NCBI RefSeq assembly: GCF_000304355.2
Contig: NC_018227.2
Span: 1 to 64,000 of the forward strand
Origin: Methanoculleus bourgensis MS2
Lineage (GTDB): Archaea > Halobacteriota > Methanomicrobia > Methanomicrobiales > Methanoculleaceae
Length of the DNA stretch: 64,000 bases
Direction of reading: 5' to 3'
Part shown: in pieces, positions 33,948 to 43,303 of the stretch
How the letters are laid out: every line of letters begins with the position of its first letter
How positions within the stretch are numbered: position 1 is the stretch's first letter
Position numbers and translations under genes: made by a program
Notes under the pieces: generated by a model
Databases searched by the model: none
Told to the model about the DNA's origin: nothing
The model's input: the letters and a program-made list of their open reading frames with translations, nothing else

Positions 33948-35705
33948 CTACAGGACCCGATCGCGGTCGCCGTGCCCCTCCTGCGCATCGACTCCGGGGA
34001 CGCGGCGCCCGACCGGGAAGTCGGCGGCTCTCTCCCGGTCGTCTCCGACTGCCGGGCTCTGCAGTGCAAGCGGACCGTCCCCTTTGAGTGACGCTGGTTC
34101 GCTCCCCTTCTGGACGGAGTACTGCTCGGCAAGCTTGCGGAGATCCCGCACTTTGGCGTTCGCCGCCTCGATGATCGAGAGGACCTCAAGGTAGCGGCTG
34201 TCCCCGAGATCGCCCTCCCTGCGGAGACTGACGAGCTGCTCACGGTAGTGCTTGTTGATGGCACGCTGGAGTTCGGCGTCCCGGGCGCGGAGTTCCGCAA
34301 CGGTCGTATCCTGGATCCCCGGGAAGAGGCGCCCGAGCCCGACGATGTTCTCGTCGAGAATCCGGTAGACAGTCTCCGTCTTCTGCACCAGGTCGGCGGG
34401 GACCCCGTTTCCGTTCCGCGACGCCCTGCGGAAGAACTCCCCGAGATCCACCCCGAGGTAGCCAAGCCGCTCGATCTCGTTCGACATCCGGACGAGGAAG
34501 ACCACCTCGTTCGCCTCCCGGTCCGAGAGCTGCCTCGCGGAGATCGTCCGGAGGGCCCGTTCGATCCTCCTATCAAGGTGGCTGTTGAGGTTCTTGAGCC
34601 GCTCGACCATCTGGTAGTCGGCCTCCTTTGATGTGGCGAGGTACGTCATCACCGCCCGGAAGAGGTTGAGCGTGACCTCGTGTGCGTGCCCAAGTTCCTT
34701 CCTGATCAGTTCGAACCCCAGGTGCGTCTCCTCGGGGATACCGTCCTCGAGGTAGCGCGTCCGCATCAGGATCTCGGGCTCGCTCCCGGGCACCAGCCAT
34801 TCGACGATCCGCCCGAACCGTCCGATGAAGAGGAGGAAGATTGCCGCCGTGATCAGGTTGAAGGTGAGGTGGGCGTTCGCCACCATCTGCGCCTCGGTCC
34901 CGCCGATTGTCGTCACGAGCCCGGTGAACGGTACGAGGAAGGGCAGGATCAGGAGCACCCCGCCGAGGTTGAAGATGAAGTGGGCTACCGCCGCCCTCCG
35001 GGAGTAGAGGTTCATCCGGGAGGAGGCGATGAGGGTTGTCGTGGTTGAACCGATGTTTGCGCCGAGCAGAAGCGGGATCGCCTGCGGGAGGGTGAGCAGC
35101 CCCTGCTGGGCGAGGATGACGGCAAGCCCGGTCGTTACTGCGCTCGACTGCACCATGGTCGTCACGAGAAACCCGATCAGGATGGCGAGCGGGAGCGCCG
35201 AGTATTCCGTGATAAGCCCGATGATCTCGGGGTCGTTCTGGAACGGTACAAGCGCCGTGGATATGAGGTTTAAGCTGAAGAAGACCAGACCGAAGTAGAA
35301 GAGCGGTTTCCCGAGAAACCGGTAGCGCCGCCCAAAGATCCCGACGAGAAAGCCGACCGGGATCAGCACCTGCCCAAACGCCGTCATCTTGAAGGCGACG
35401 AGCTGGGCGGTGACGGTCGTCCCGACGTTTGAGCCGATGATGATCCCGAGGCTCTGGACGAACGAGAGCGTCCCGGTATTGACGAGGTTGACGGTGATGA
35501 TCGTCGTCGCCATGCTCGATTGGACGAGGGCGGTGACGGCAGCGCCGAGGAGTGCGCCGAGGATCGGCCGCTCTGTCACCCTGCCGAGGATCGTAGCAAA
35601 GCTGCCTCTCGCGACCGCGAGAATCTCACGGGAAAAGTTCTCGATTCCGTAGAAGAAGAGGATCAGGCCGGGAACGACGGCGAATACTATTTCCCACGGG
35701 ACCAT
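33948..35705 (-). CDS. Na+/phosphate symporter with PhoU-like domain
   Basis: A 585-residue protein. Residues ~1-310 form a NptA/PNaS-type transporter with two inverted-repeat QSS motifs (QSSMATT near 62 and QSSAVTT near 182). Residues ~335-545 are a helical PhoU-like cytosolic domain, as in YjbB-type proteins. The last ~30 residues are charged and unlike the family, perhaps an extended tail from stop-codon loss. It probably mediates sodium-coupled phosphate movement under regulation by the PhoU part. Confidence 0.88.
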   Translation of the reverse strand: MVPWEIVFAVVPGLILFFYGIENFSREILAVARGSFATILGRVTERPILGALLGAAVTALVQSSMATTIITVNLVNTGTLSFVQSLGIIIGSNVGTTVTAQLVAFKMTAFGQVLIPVGFLVGIFGRRYRFLGKPLFYFGLVFFSLNLISTALVPFQNDPEIIGLITEYSALPLAILIGFLVTTMVQSSAVTTGLAVILAQQGLLTLPQAIPLLLGANIGSTTTTLIASSRMNLYSRRAAVAHFIFNLGGVLLILPFLVPFTGLVTTIGGTEAQMVANAHLTFNLITAAIFLLFIGRFGRIVEWLVPGSEPEILMRTRYLEDGIPEETHLGFELIRKELGHAHEVTLNLFRAVMTYLATSKEADYQMVERLKNLNSHLDRRIERALRTISARQLSDREANEVVFLVRMSNEIERLGYLGVDLGEFFRRASRNGNGVPADLVQKTETVYRILDENIVGLGRLFPGIQDTTVAELRARDAELQRAINKHYREQLVSLRREGDLGDSRYLEVLSIIEAANAKVRDLRKLAEQYSVQKGSEPASLKGDGPLALQSPAVGDDRERAADFPVGRRVPGVDAQEGHGDRDRVL

Positions 35706-35753
35706 TGCTGTTCAGAGGATATAGGATCTCTGCTCTGAAATACCTCCCGAAAT

Positions 35754-36530
35754 GTGTTCTCGGTGGGGTTTCCCTGCAACAGGACGGTGTATTCTTCCCG
35801 GGGTAGTGACCCGGCAGGGCCTACAGAACCACAGGTATTTCCTGTCACAGCGCAACCTCTTTTTGTGGCTTCCTTCGACCCGTCGGTCCTCGGGGTCTTC
35901 ATCTTCGGCCTCGTCGCCGGCATCTGCCCGTGCAACAGCGTCCTGTGTCTCGGGCTGATCGGCTACCTGACGAGCGGGGAGACGAACCTCTCGCTCGCGA
36001 ACCTCCTCAAGCTGACCGTGTCGTTCTCGCTCGGCACCGTCCTCGTCCTCCTGCCGCTCGGGGCGGTCGCCGGATACCTCGGAGAATACCTCCTCTTCCT
36101 CAACGATACCATCGCGTGGGCCATCGGCGGGGTGCTGATGATCCTGATGGGGCTGCAGCTCCTGCATGTCTACAAGCCGCCGATACGGAGCATCTTCAAC
36201 TTCTTCCGGGCCCCCATCTCCTACACCGTCACGGGGGCGTTCCTGCTCGGGCTCTCGTTCGGCGCGATCACCGTGGGGCGCGGGGCGCCGATGCTGCTTA
36301 TCGTCCTGACCTACATCGCGCTCTACCAGACGGCCCTCGAGGGGCTTTTCACAATCCTCGTGTATGCCGTGGGGCTCTCGATCCCCTTGATAGCGATCAG
36401 TTCGCTTGGGGGTGCGCTCGGGAAGAAGGTCAAGGAGAAGGCGCGGGTGAGCGGCGAGGTCTTCGACCGGATTATCGGTGTCGCGATCATCGCGATCGGG
36501 GTTTATTTCCTGTATCTGGCGTTTTGGTAG
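35754..36530 (+). CDS. ccdA: CcdA/DsbD-family thiol-electron carrier
   Basis: A 258-residue protein with six helices. The first helix pair carries GICPCNSVLC with conserved cysteine, and the rest follows the CcdA pattern. A ~45-residue N-terminal segment precedes the first helix, and the true start may be further in (for example GTG at 35865), although neither has a good ribosome site. CcdA proteins pass electrons from cytosolic thioredoxin to exported thiol proteins. Second member of the superfamily in the window besides the gene at 13551. Confidence 0.8.
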   Translation: MFSVGFPCNRTVYSSRGSDPAGPTEPQVFPVTAQPLFVASFDPSVLGVFIFGLVAGICPCNSVLCLGLIGYLTSGETNLSLANLLKLTVSFSLGTVLVLLPLGAVAGYLGEYLLFLNDTIAWAIGGVLMILMGLQLLHVYKPPIRSIFNFFRAPISYTVTGAFLLGLSFGAITVGRGAPMLLIVLTYIALYQTALEGLFTILVYAVGLSIPLIAISSLGGALGKKVKEKARVSGEVFDRIIGVAIIAIGVYFLYLAFW

Positions 36531-36644
36531 GGAAGGGTCTGCGTCAGGTCGCGCGGGCCACCGGTCACGGCGATGAAGAGTACGCCGTGGTCGGAGGAAG
36601 GGCAAGCGGCCGGATGAGGGTAACGACGATAGCCGGAAGAAGTG

Positions 36645-37145
36645 TCAGCGGTCGAACATCGCTGAGAGGCTCAACCGCTTCTCGCGGATGGTCGATGTGA
36701 ACTCGAATCGCCCTTCTCCAGGTTCAAGCGGGAAGCAGGATACGCTTAACGTTCCGGAATTGACCCTTCCCGTTTCCCGGGCGGCGGTGTGGGGTAGCCC
36801 CGTGGGGTCCCAGACCGTCAGGGTGAAGACAGCCGTCTTTGCGCTGCCGAATTCATTTTTCTGGTTGTTTCTCCACGTGGCGGTGAAGACGCTTCTTCCG
36901 GTTCCCGTCTCGATCGAGGAGATCGAATTCGAGAAAACCATGTCGGTCCCGAAGTCGGCCGAAGCTCTGGCGAGAGTGTGGACGCCATGGGAGGTGTTCT
37001 CCTGGAAGATGATTTTGCCGCTGGAGGTGGTGGTATTCACGATTACATCCTCCTCGGCGCATGCTATCCCGTGCGCCAGAAGAAGACCGGCGAAGCCCAG
37101 CACCAGGATGATGCTGCATGATAGTTTACCGCTCAATCTGATCAC
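36645..37145 (-). CDS. Exported protein of unknown function
   Basis: A 166-residue protein with a clear signal peptide (residues 1-30, hydrophobic stretch then GIACAEED) and a beta-rich mature domain with several NTT/NTS glycosylation-type sequons. The GTG start overlaps the stop of the upstream small gene (GTGA), so translation is coupled. No family recognised. Confidence 0.7.
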   Translation of the reverse strand: MIRLSGKLSCSIILVLGFAGLLLAHGIACAEEDVIVNTTTSSGKIIFQENTSHGVHTLARASADFGTDMVFSNSISSIETGTGRSVFTATWRNNQKNEFGSAKTAVFTLTVWDPTGLPHTAARETGRVNSGTLSVSCFPLEPGEGRFEFTSTIREKRLSLSAMFDR

Positions 37146-37357
37146 CGTTCTCTCTCAGTATCGAACCAATCGTGCGTCTCGCACCAGAGTTCGTACTGGG
37201 CGTCGCCGCTGCCCTGCGAATCAAAGCTCTTGACGACAGGGATCTGTTGGTCGATCCGGGCTGCAGAGACCGCACCGACAGGTGCCGGTACAACCAGTGC
37301 CAGCACTGCCCAGACTGCGATAGATCCATTTCTTCGCATCATCCAGCCATGAACCAT
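37142..37357 (-). CDS. Small exported protein, unknown
   Basis: A 71-residue product: signal peptide (MRRNGSIAVWAVLALVVPA region), then about 40 residues ending CETHDWFDTERER. GTGA overlap with the next gene supports that it is translated. Starts at 37342 or 37339 are also possible. Confidence 0.55.
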   Translation of the reverse strand: MVHGWMMRRNGSIAVWAVLALVVPAPVGAVSAARIDQQIPVVKSFDSQGSGDAQYELWCETHDWFDTERER

Positions 37358-37426
37358 AGATGTGGCGCCGCAACTTTTCCGAATGCCCGATTCCGGATGT
37401 CCGCACTGCTACGTCAGCATCGCAGT

Positions 37427-37690
37427 ATTTATCTTTTCTCTCACTTCTCTCTACATGTTCGCGGTCTTCTTCGGAAAGCGGAAGGCCGGATACATCCTAT
37501 ACGGCTCACGGAACTGGAGAGGGTCCCGGCCGGAACTGGGAGTGCCGGGGCTCCGTACCCGGTCCCGCTCCCTCCAAGGTGTGCTTACCGGATGTCCATC
37601 CGCAGGAACCTCGTGTATGCAATAGCGAAGAAGACGACGGGGTAGATGGTCAGGGCCGCAATACTCGACCATATCTCGCCGAGCGTATCC
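37427..37690. repeat. Duplicated segment, copy 1 (permease 3' end plus downstream DNA)
   Basis: About 260 bp near-identical to 41397-41655: starts TCTTTTCTCTCACTT, includes CGGTCTTCTTCGGAAAGCGG, CTCCCTCCAAGGTGTGCTTA and the last ~30 codons of the ABC-2 permease on the minus strand. The duplication carries the permease end and its 3' flank together. Confidence 0.75.
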
Positions 37691-37790
37691 TCAAGGGTCG
37701 CCCCCGGGGGAGACGTGAGTCCTCAGGATCAAGTCGTTGACGGCCGTCCGCAGCAAGAAGAAGGTTGTGGCGCCCTTGATTTGCGCACTG
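37588..37790 (-). pseudogene. C-terminal remnant of an ABC-2 permease
   Basis: The minus strand encodes GEIWSSIAALTIYPVVFFAI and FLRMDIR at its end, as in the intact genes at 40202 and 41555. A frameshift near 37700 and a degraded LLRTAVNDLI stretch (intact copy: LLSPQMAVNTLI) lead into unrelated sequence up to the gene ending at 37896. Confidence 0.7.
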
Positions 37791-37895
37791 ACACTAACTG
37801 GGACCCCCTCTTCACGGGGCCTGGTGTCGATCGCCCGGATTCTGGCTCTCTTTCTGCGCCTCAACCCGTCTCTAGTTCCCTCAATGTTTGCTCTC

Positions 37896-39185
37896 TCACC
37901 ATCCTGCCTCCTCTCTCGCCATCCTGAGCGCATAATCAACAGGGCTCCAGTATATCAGAACCGTCCTGTTGTGCATCACGGTGCCGTTCAGTGCCTCATT
38001 TTCGGGTGTACGGTTGAACACCCACATATCGATCTCTGTGGCCGATGTCGCGAAACTCGATATCTGCAATTCGGGATGGTCCTTTTGGAGTTGCATCAGT
38101 TCGGCCGCAAGTTGCTCTAAGTCCTTCTCATGCTCCTTCTCATAATTGACATCGTGGATGACCGTAAATGTCCAGCCGTCGACCTGCTTGCCCTGAATGG
38201 CATCCACGTCGTTTTCCTTCGGTATGGAGTACACATAAACGGTAGCCTGTTTGTTTTGGGGATCAAGCTCCCACGTTCGTATACTCCCGATCTCTGCGGA
38301 TTGCACGATATTCTTCATTTCCTCTTTCACTTCATCTGATAACTCCTCCGGTGTCATATTCGCCTCTTTCAGCGCTTGCCTCACGGCTACAGGCACATAA
38401 CGTTCCTGGACGACGTTAAATGTCCAGCCGGCGACCTGCCTGCCCTGAGCGGCCTGCACCTCTTTTTCATGCTTTGCATCCCCGGAAAAGTACGTATGGG
38501 CGGTGACTCGGTTGTTTTGAGGATCAAGTTCCCACTTCCGTATATCCCCGATTTGAACACCAATGTTCTCCATTTCCTCTTTTACTTCATCCGGCAACTC
38601 TTCCGGCGTCATATTCGCCTCTTTCAGCGCCCGCTTCACGGATGAGGGCACATAGGGTTCCCAGACGACGTTAAAGATCCAGCCGCCGACCTGTCTACCC
38701 TGGAAGGCACTCAACTCTTTCTCATGCTCTTCATTCCGTGCAGAGACCGCATAGATGACGACCTGTTTGTTTTGGGGATCAAACTCCCACGTTCGGACAA
38801 TACCTTCAAACTGCACGGTGGTTTTCAGTTCTTCTGTTACGTCGTCGGGCAGTTCATCCGGCGTCATATTTGCCTCTTTCAGCACTCGCTCCACGGTGCT
38901 CGACCGATACCAGGATGCATAGATCTCCTGGGCACGCTCCCAGACCTCTTTCGATGTCATGTTCTTAACCCGCTTTACTTCTTCAGGTGCCTGGTTCGGC
39001 GTTGCATTTCGGCTTATATCCCCGGGCAGGGCCGACACTGTCGGCGACCCCTCCGGCATCACGTTCCCGGTCTCTGGACGGTTGTTCCCGCCAGGAAGGC
39101 GTACTGCTACGATCAGCACTACCACGCAACAGACGACTCCGATTGCGACAACAGCGGCGATGGTTCGTGCAACGGGCTTTGTCAT
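37896..39185 (-). CDS. Membrane-anchored protein with three tandem 85-residue repeats
   Basis: A 429-residue protein: N-terminal membrane anchor (residues 8-28), Pro/Thr-rich linker, then three repeats starting at residues 98, 183 and 268 (exact 85-residue period). Each repeat carries LKEANMTPEEL, D(E/D)VKEEM, WELDPQN, an HEKE acidic patch and QGRQVxGWTFNVV. A different 80-residue C-terminal domain contains SSFATSATEIDMWVFNRTPEN. The NMT in each repeat is an N-glycosylation sequon. The whole mature part is probably outside the cell. Function unknown. It overlaps the preceding gene by ATGA. Confidence 0.8.
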   Translation of the reverse strand: MTKPVARTIAAVVAIGVVCCVVVLIVAVRLPGGNNRPETGNVMPEGSPTVSALPGDISRNATPNQAPEEVKRVKNMTSKEVWERAQEIYASWYRSSTVERVLKEANMTPDELPDDVTEELKTTVQFEGIVRTWEFDPQNKQVVIYAVSARNEEHEKELSAFQGRQVGGWIFNVVWEPYVPSSVKRALKEANMTPEELPDEVKEEMENIGVQIGDIRKWELDPQNNRVTAHTYFSGDAKHEKEVQAAQGRQVAGWTFNVVQERYVPVAVRQALKEANMTPEELSDEVKEEMKNIVQSAEIGSIRTWELDPQNKQATVYVYSIPKENDVDAIQGKQVDGWTFTVIHDVNYEKEHEKDLEQLAAELMQLQKDHPELQISSFATSATEIDMWVFNRTPENEALNGTVMHNRTVLIYWSPVDYALRMAREEAGW

Positions 39186-39754
39186 TCCTCTTCCTCCGGG
39201 GTGACGGTGCCGTATTCGTCAATCAGAAATACCGCTTTAGGTGACTCTGGAACATAGTCGGGAAGAGCGCAGGTTATTATTCCGGTTATTTCGTAGATCT
39301 TCACCTTCGTATCCTCGGTTTTCGTCCCGTAGGGCATCTGCCAGTCACCGGGCTTAATGTCCAGGTTGCCAAACAGATAGAACTTCCAGTTGGAGAACGT
39401 CTGCATATTCCCGCCCAGGAATTCGGCGCAGGCTGCATGGCCGAGCCTCCGGGAGTTGTTTATGAGCGACACCATGTAGAAGTCCAGATCGAAGGTCCCC
39501 TCGATGTAGCAGTGCTCGGGGCAGCCGTCCCTCTCCATCCAGTAACAGCCCGCCAGTTTCCGGAGATGCTTGAGGCATTTCCGGGTCCGGGCATACCGTA
39601 TCATCATGTTCGGCAGGCAACCGGCACTCTTCCATGGACCCAGACCTCCCCCACAGTCCGAAAGCCCGTGGCGGTAATACGAGATAGGGAAGGGCAGATA
39701 CGCGCCTGTCGACGCGTGGCAGTCCCCATCCAGGGTGCCTTTTTCCTGTGTCAT
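39182..39754 (-). CDS. Cysteine-rich protein of unknown function
   Basis: A 190-residue soluble protein with ten cysteines, mostly in the first 110 residues (DCGGG, AGCLP, RKCLKH, AGCYW, DGCPEHC, AACAEF), and no signal peptide or membrane helix. GGAGGAAC precedes the ATG at good spacing. The ATGA overlap with the triple-repeat gene marks a two-gene operon. The pattern suggests a metal cluster; no family is recognised. Confidence 0.7.
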   Translation of the reverse strand: MTQEKGTLDGDCHASTGAYLPFPISYYRHGLSDCGGGLGPWKSAGCLPNMMIRYARTRKCLKHLRKLAGCYWMERDGCPEHCYIEGTFDLDFYMVSLINNSRRLGHAACAEFLGGNMQTFSNWKFYLFGNLDIKPGDWQMPYGTKTEDTKVKIYEITGIITCALPDYVPESPKAVFLIDEYGTVTPEEEE

Positions 39755-40201
39755 TTTTTGTTCCTCCTGTTTTTCGGAAAAGTGTCCGGAGGAACTCTGG
39801 ATCGTAACGGCTATCCCTGATGGGCGCCAACAGCCCTATTGCCCTCCGGGCACGCGGTGGGGGTCGGGGCACGACGCCAATCGAGACACCCGGCCCCCGC
39901 GGGATACCACTTGCGGCTTCCCCGAACGAGACGTCGGCGTTGTTCCCCTTAACGTTTCTGTGCATTGCGTTGAACTGTCGCCACGGTACCGGGCTGCCAT
40001 ATTCTCCTGATATGTCGTTGTCTCATTTGCCTGCAGCTCGATCGGTTTTCAGTGGAAATGGATCTTGACTCCAGATCGAGGAATGGAGTAGATGTCCGGT
40101 TAAGAACCCTGCATACCCTCCCCGGATACCGAAATCCGGGGATATCGTCGCCACGCTCCCGGTGCAGTTCCTCCACATGGTGGCAAGTGCGTGTCTGCTT
40201 G
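39755..40201. other. Intergenic region
   Basis: Contains the promoter side of the 39754 gene, a dyad CCCCGGAT-ACCGAA-ATCCGGGG at 40119-40142 suited to termination of the permease gene, and a chance TCAGTGGAAATGG string at 40051 that lacks the G-run of an origin box. No gene seen. Confidence 0.5.
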
Positions 40202-41164
40202 TCACCTGATGTCCATTCGCAGGAACCTCGTGTATGCAATAGCGAAGAAGACGACGGGGTAGATGGTCAGGGCCGCAATACTCGACCATATCTTGCCGAA
40301 GGTATCCTCAAGGGTCGTCTCCGGGGATCTGGATATCCCGTTGATGAGGGTGTTGACGGCCATCTGCGGGGAGAGGAGGTTGACAGCGCTCTCGATCACC
40401 TTCATCTGCTCGGCGTATGCTGTGATCTCCGCCTGGTAGCCTTCCGATGAGGTATCCCCTCCATATGCCCCCGGATCGGGCTTCTCCATCATGAGGGCCA
40501 TGCCTACCTGCGCGGTGGTGTAAGGGGCCAGGAACACGAGGAGAATGAAGACGACCACCGCGAGGAGCAGGGCGCTGCCGCTCTTCCGGCAGAGGGTGGA
40601 GAAGGCAAGCGCGATGGAGAAGAACGTCACGAGGAAGAGGAGGGTGACGCCGGCATAGGTCAGGATCATCCAGAGGTCGTCCGGGGAGGGCACGAACGAG
40701 AAGACAAGGAGCAGCGCCGTGGAGATGGCAAGCACGCTCCCGACAACGAGGACGAGCAGCGCCACGCCCCCGAGCGCCTTGCCGTTGATGATCTCATCCC
40801 GGTAGACCGGTCGGGCGAGGAGGGTTTTGAGCGACCGGGACTCCTTCTCCTTCGAGACCAGGTCGAACCCGAGCGCAAGCGCGAGTATGCCCCCGTAGGA
40901 GACCAGTGTCTTGAACATCGAGGAGTAAATGTCCGCGACCGGCGGCTTTGATGGCATCATTCGTTCCGGTCCGTCGTCCGCCGTCTCCATTGCGATCAGG
41001 TCTTCGGTATACCTCGTCAGGTCGCTCTGGTAATACTCAATCCCGGTGTATGTCCCCATCAGGGCAAGGCTCAGGAAGAGGGCGAGGATCACCAGGAACC
41101 GCCAGCCCGTGATCTGGTCGGTGAACTCTTTCCGCGCCACGATGAAGACCCGTTCTGCCGTCAT
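40202..41164 (-). CDS. ABC-2 type permease (NosY-like), orphan copy 1
   Basis: A 320-residue membrane protein with an N-terminal helix and a large external loop (about residues 38-85). A conserved block LVSKEKESRSLKTLLARPVYRDEIINGK sits at the cytosolic face, followed by five helices, the last in YPVVFFAIAYTRF. This is the NosY/ABC-2 permease pattern. No ATP-binding partner is encoded next to it. Copy 2 lies just upstream and is about 70 percent identical by eye. Confidence 0.85.
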   Translation of the reverse strand: MTAERVFIVARKEFTDQITGWRFLVILALFLSLALMGTYTGIEYYQSDLTRYTEDLIAMETADDGPERMMPSKPPVADIYSSMFKTLVSYGGILALALGFDLVSKEKESRSLKTLLARPVYRDEIINGKALGGVALLVLVVGSVLAISTALLLVFSFVPSPDDLWMILTYAGVTLLFLVTFFSIALAFSTLCRKSGSALLLAVVVFILLVFLAPYTTAQVGMALMMEKPDPGAYGGDTSSEGYQAEITAYAEQMKVIESAVNLLSPQMAVNTLINGISRSPETTLEDTFGKIWSSIAALTIYPVVFFAIAYTRFLRMDIR

Positions 41165-41396
41165 GCGACCCCTCGGGAGATCGATATCCGGGCGGAATTC
41201 CTGCCCGCCGCAGGGGTTTTTGCACGCTGATGTGCCTGCATCTGCACCCGCCCCGTTGCCGTCGATTTTGTTGTCATACCATCACCCTCTATTATCGTGC
41301 AGAACCGCACCGGTTCTGCCTATCAACACTGTCTGTTCTTTCCGGGCCCGAAAACGCCGTCCGGGCATTCTCATCCAGAGACTCGGTTATAACTCT

Positions 41397-41655
41397 ATTT
41401 ACCTTTTCTCTCACTTCCCTTTACATGTTCGCGGTCTTCTTCGGAAAGCGGAAGGCCGGATACATCCTGTACGGCTCACGGAACTGGAGAGGGTCCCGGC
41501 CGGAATCGGGAGTGTCGGGGCTCCATACTCGGTCCCCCTCCCTCCAAGGTGTGCTTACCGGATGTCCATCCGCAGGAACCTCGTGTACGCGATAGCGAAG
41601 AAGACGATAGGATAGACGGCCAGGGCCGCAACGCTCGACCATATCTTGCCGAGCG
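41397..41655. repeat. Duplicated segment, copy 2
   Basis: Counterpart of 37427-37690, with the same order of non-coding flank and permease 3' end. The 390-bp gap between the two permease genes (41165-41554) has no other recognisable content. Confidence 0.75.
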
Positions 41656-42526
41656 TATCTTCAAACGTCGCTCCTGATGATAAGGAGTTGCGCATCTCCT
41701 GGATCAGGTTGTCGGCCGCCATTCCGGGGGAGAGGAGGTTTCTGAAGCTTGCGATCAAATTTAGCTGTTCGTAGTATGCCGTGATCTCCGTCTGGTAGCC
41801 TTCCGAGAAGACATCTCCTCCGTATGCGGCGGGGTCGGGCTTCTCCATCATGAGGGCCGTGCCGATATGCGTGGTGGTGTAGGGGATCACGGACGAGAGG
41901 AGGATGAAGACGACCACCGCGAGGAGCAGGGCGCTGCCGCTCTCCCGGCAGAGGGTGGAGAAGGCAAGCGCGATGGAGAAGAACGTCACGAGGAGAAGGA
42001 GGGTGATACCGGCATAGGTCAGGATCATCCAGAGGTCGTCCGGGGAGGGCACGAACGAGAAGACAAGGAGCAGCGCGGTGGAGATGAGGAGCACCCCACC
42101 GACGACGAGGACGAGCAGCGCCACGCCCCCGAGCGCTTTGCCGTTGATGATCTCGTCACGGTAGACCGGGTGGGAGAGCAGGCTTTTGAGCGACCGGGAC
42201 TCCTTCTCCCCGGAGACCAGGTCGAACCCGACGGCGATGGCGAGGAGGCTCCCGTAGGAGATCAGCACGAGAAACATCGAGGAGTAAACGCCCTCAACCG
42301 GCGGTTTTGCGGGCATCGTCATCCGCCCCGGTTCGTCGAACCGGTCGTCCATCGTCGCCAGTTCCTGGGCATACCTATCCAGTTCTCTCTCGTAGCTCCC
42401 GACCCCGCTGTACGTTCCCGCCAGGGCGATGGCGAGGAACAGGGCGAGAATCACCAGGAATCGCCAGCCCGTGACCTGGTCGGCAAACTCTTTTTTGGCC
42501 ACAATGAAGACCCGTTCCGCCGTCAT
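41555..42526 (-). CDS. ABC-2 type permease (NosY-like), orphan copy 2
   Basis: A 323-residue paralogue of the gene at 40202, starting MTAERVFIVAKKEFADQVTG and ending FLRMDIR. Differences cluster in the external loop (residues 38-85) and in the hydrophilic segment near 215-275, suggesting different external partners. The ATG at 42526 follows AGGGGATC and is favoured over earlier in-frame starts. No ATPase is nearby. Confidence 0.85.
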   Translation of the reverse strand: MTAERVFIVAKKEFADQVTGWRFLVILALFLAIALAGTYSGVGSYERELDRYAQELATMDDRFDEPGRMTMPAKPPVEGVYSSMFLVLISYGSLLAIAVGFDLVSGEKESRSLKSLLSHPVYRDEIINGKALGGVALLVLVVGGVLLISTALLLVFSFVPSPDDLWMILTYAGITLLLLVTFFSIALAFSTLCRESGSALLLAVVVFILLSSVIPYTTTHIGTALMMEKPDPAAYGGDVFSEGYQTEITAYYEQLNLIASFRNLLSPGMAADNLIQEMRNSLSSGATFEDTLGKIWSSVAALAVYPIVFFAIAYTRFLRMDIR

Positions 42527-43271
42527 GCGATCCCCTGGAGAGTCCGACTCTCCCCGCCGGAGACCCGGTCCGGCGCGTGCATTACGCGTGGCGTGTCCGG
42601 TTCTCTTTCCGGAACCTGGGTGTCGATCGCACAAAAACCGACCGGTATCCCGGGCAGAGGGTACGTTTCGCAAAAGAAGTCTACTGGCATATCTCCATTT
42701 CCTCCGTATAAAGTCTTACTTGCCGGGTCAGAGCGCCGCAGGACCGCGAACGGCCACCACTCACCGCTACTCTCCGGACATCGGTCACCCCGATGTCCGT
42801 TCGGCACGATCGGGTTGGCCTGGATGCCCCGTTCAGGCGTCACCATTCTGAGATTGGGCCTCGACGTGCGGATCAATGTTGTGGTCATCCAGATCAATAT
42901 CGTGATAGTAGGCGTAGGTGCTTTTGCACCGGTCTCCGCGTCCCGGAGACGCTCACGGCGATACCCGCCCAGGCTTGCGCATGCTGCGACCGAGACGAGC
43001 GGCGGGATCGTCAGCGAGAATCGGCTCCGGGTGAGAGAGGCGATGATCGTACCTGACATACCGCACCGTTCGGGACGTGGGTTCGGCTGCCGGATCTTGT
43101 AACGCTTGATGAGAGCTCAACCTCTCTCTATAAACGATTTCTGTCACGATCGTCTACATGTCAGGGCGTTTCGGTCCATTTCGTTCCGGATCCAACCCCG
43201 GCCAACCGAAAAAGAGGGTCGGGCTCCTGCAGGTAGCTCACCCGATACCGACCGTCATCACAACCCTTATG
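42527..43271. other. Intergenic region before the MarR/Lon unit
   Basis: About 745 bp. One 178-codon open frame on the minus strand (42523-43059) has no ribosome site, no domain and an odd composition, so it is not called. No repeats or RNA genes were recognised. Confidence 0.5.
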
Positions 43272-43291
43272 TTTAGGTCAAGCCAAACTAA
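43272..43291. promoter_or_regulatory. MarR operator 1
   Basis: TTTAGGTCAAGCCAAACTAA shares TTAGGT-N7-AACTAA with the site at 43744. It lies between the probable TATA (CCTTATG) and the start codon of the regulator. Confidence 0.7.
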
Positions 43292-43303
43292 CTAGTATCA
43301 ACC

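Noticed and set aside
40051-40066. Origin-box-like TCAGTGGAAATGG
   Set aside because: Core resemblance only, no G-string, far from orc1.
42523-43059. 178-codon minus-strand open frame before the MarR gene
   Set aside because: No ribosome site, no domain, odd composition and overlap with the permease start region.
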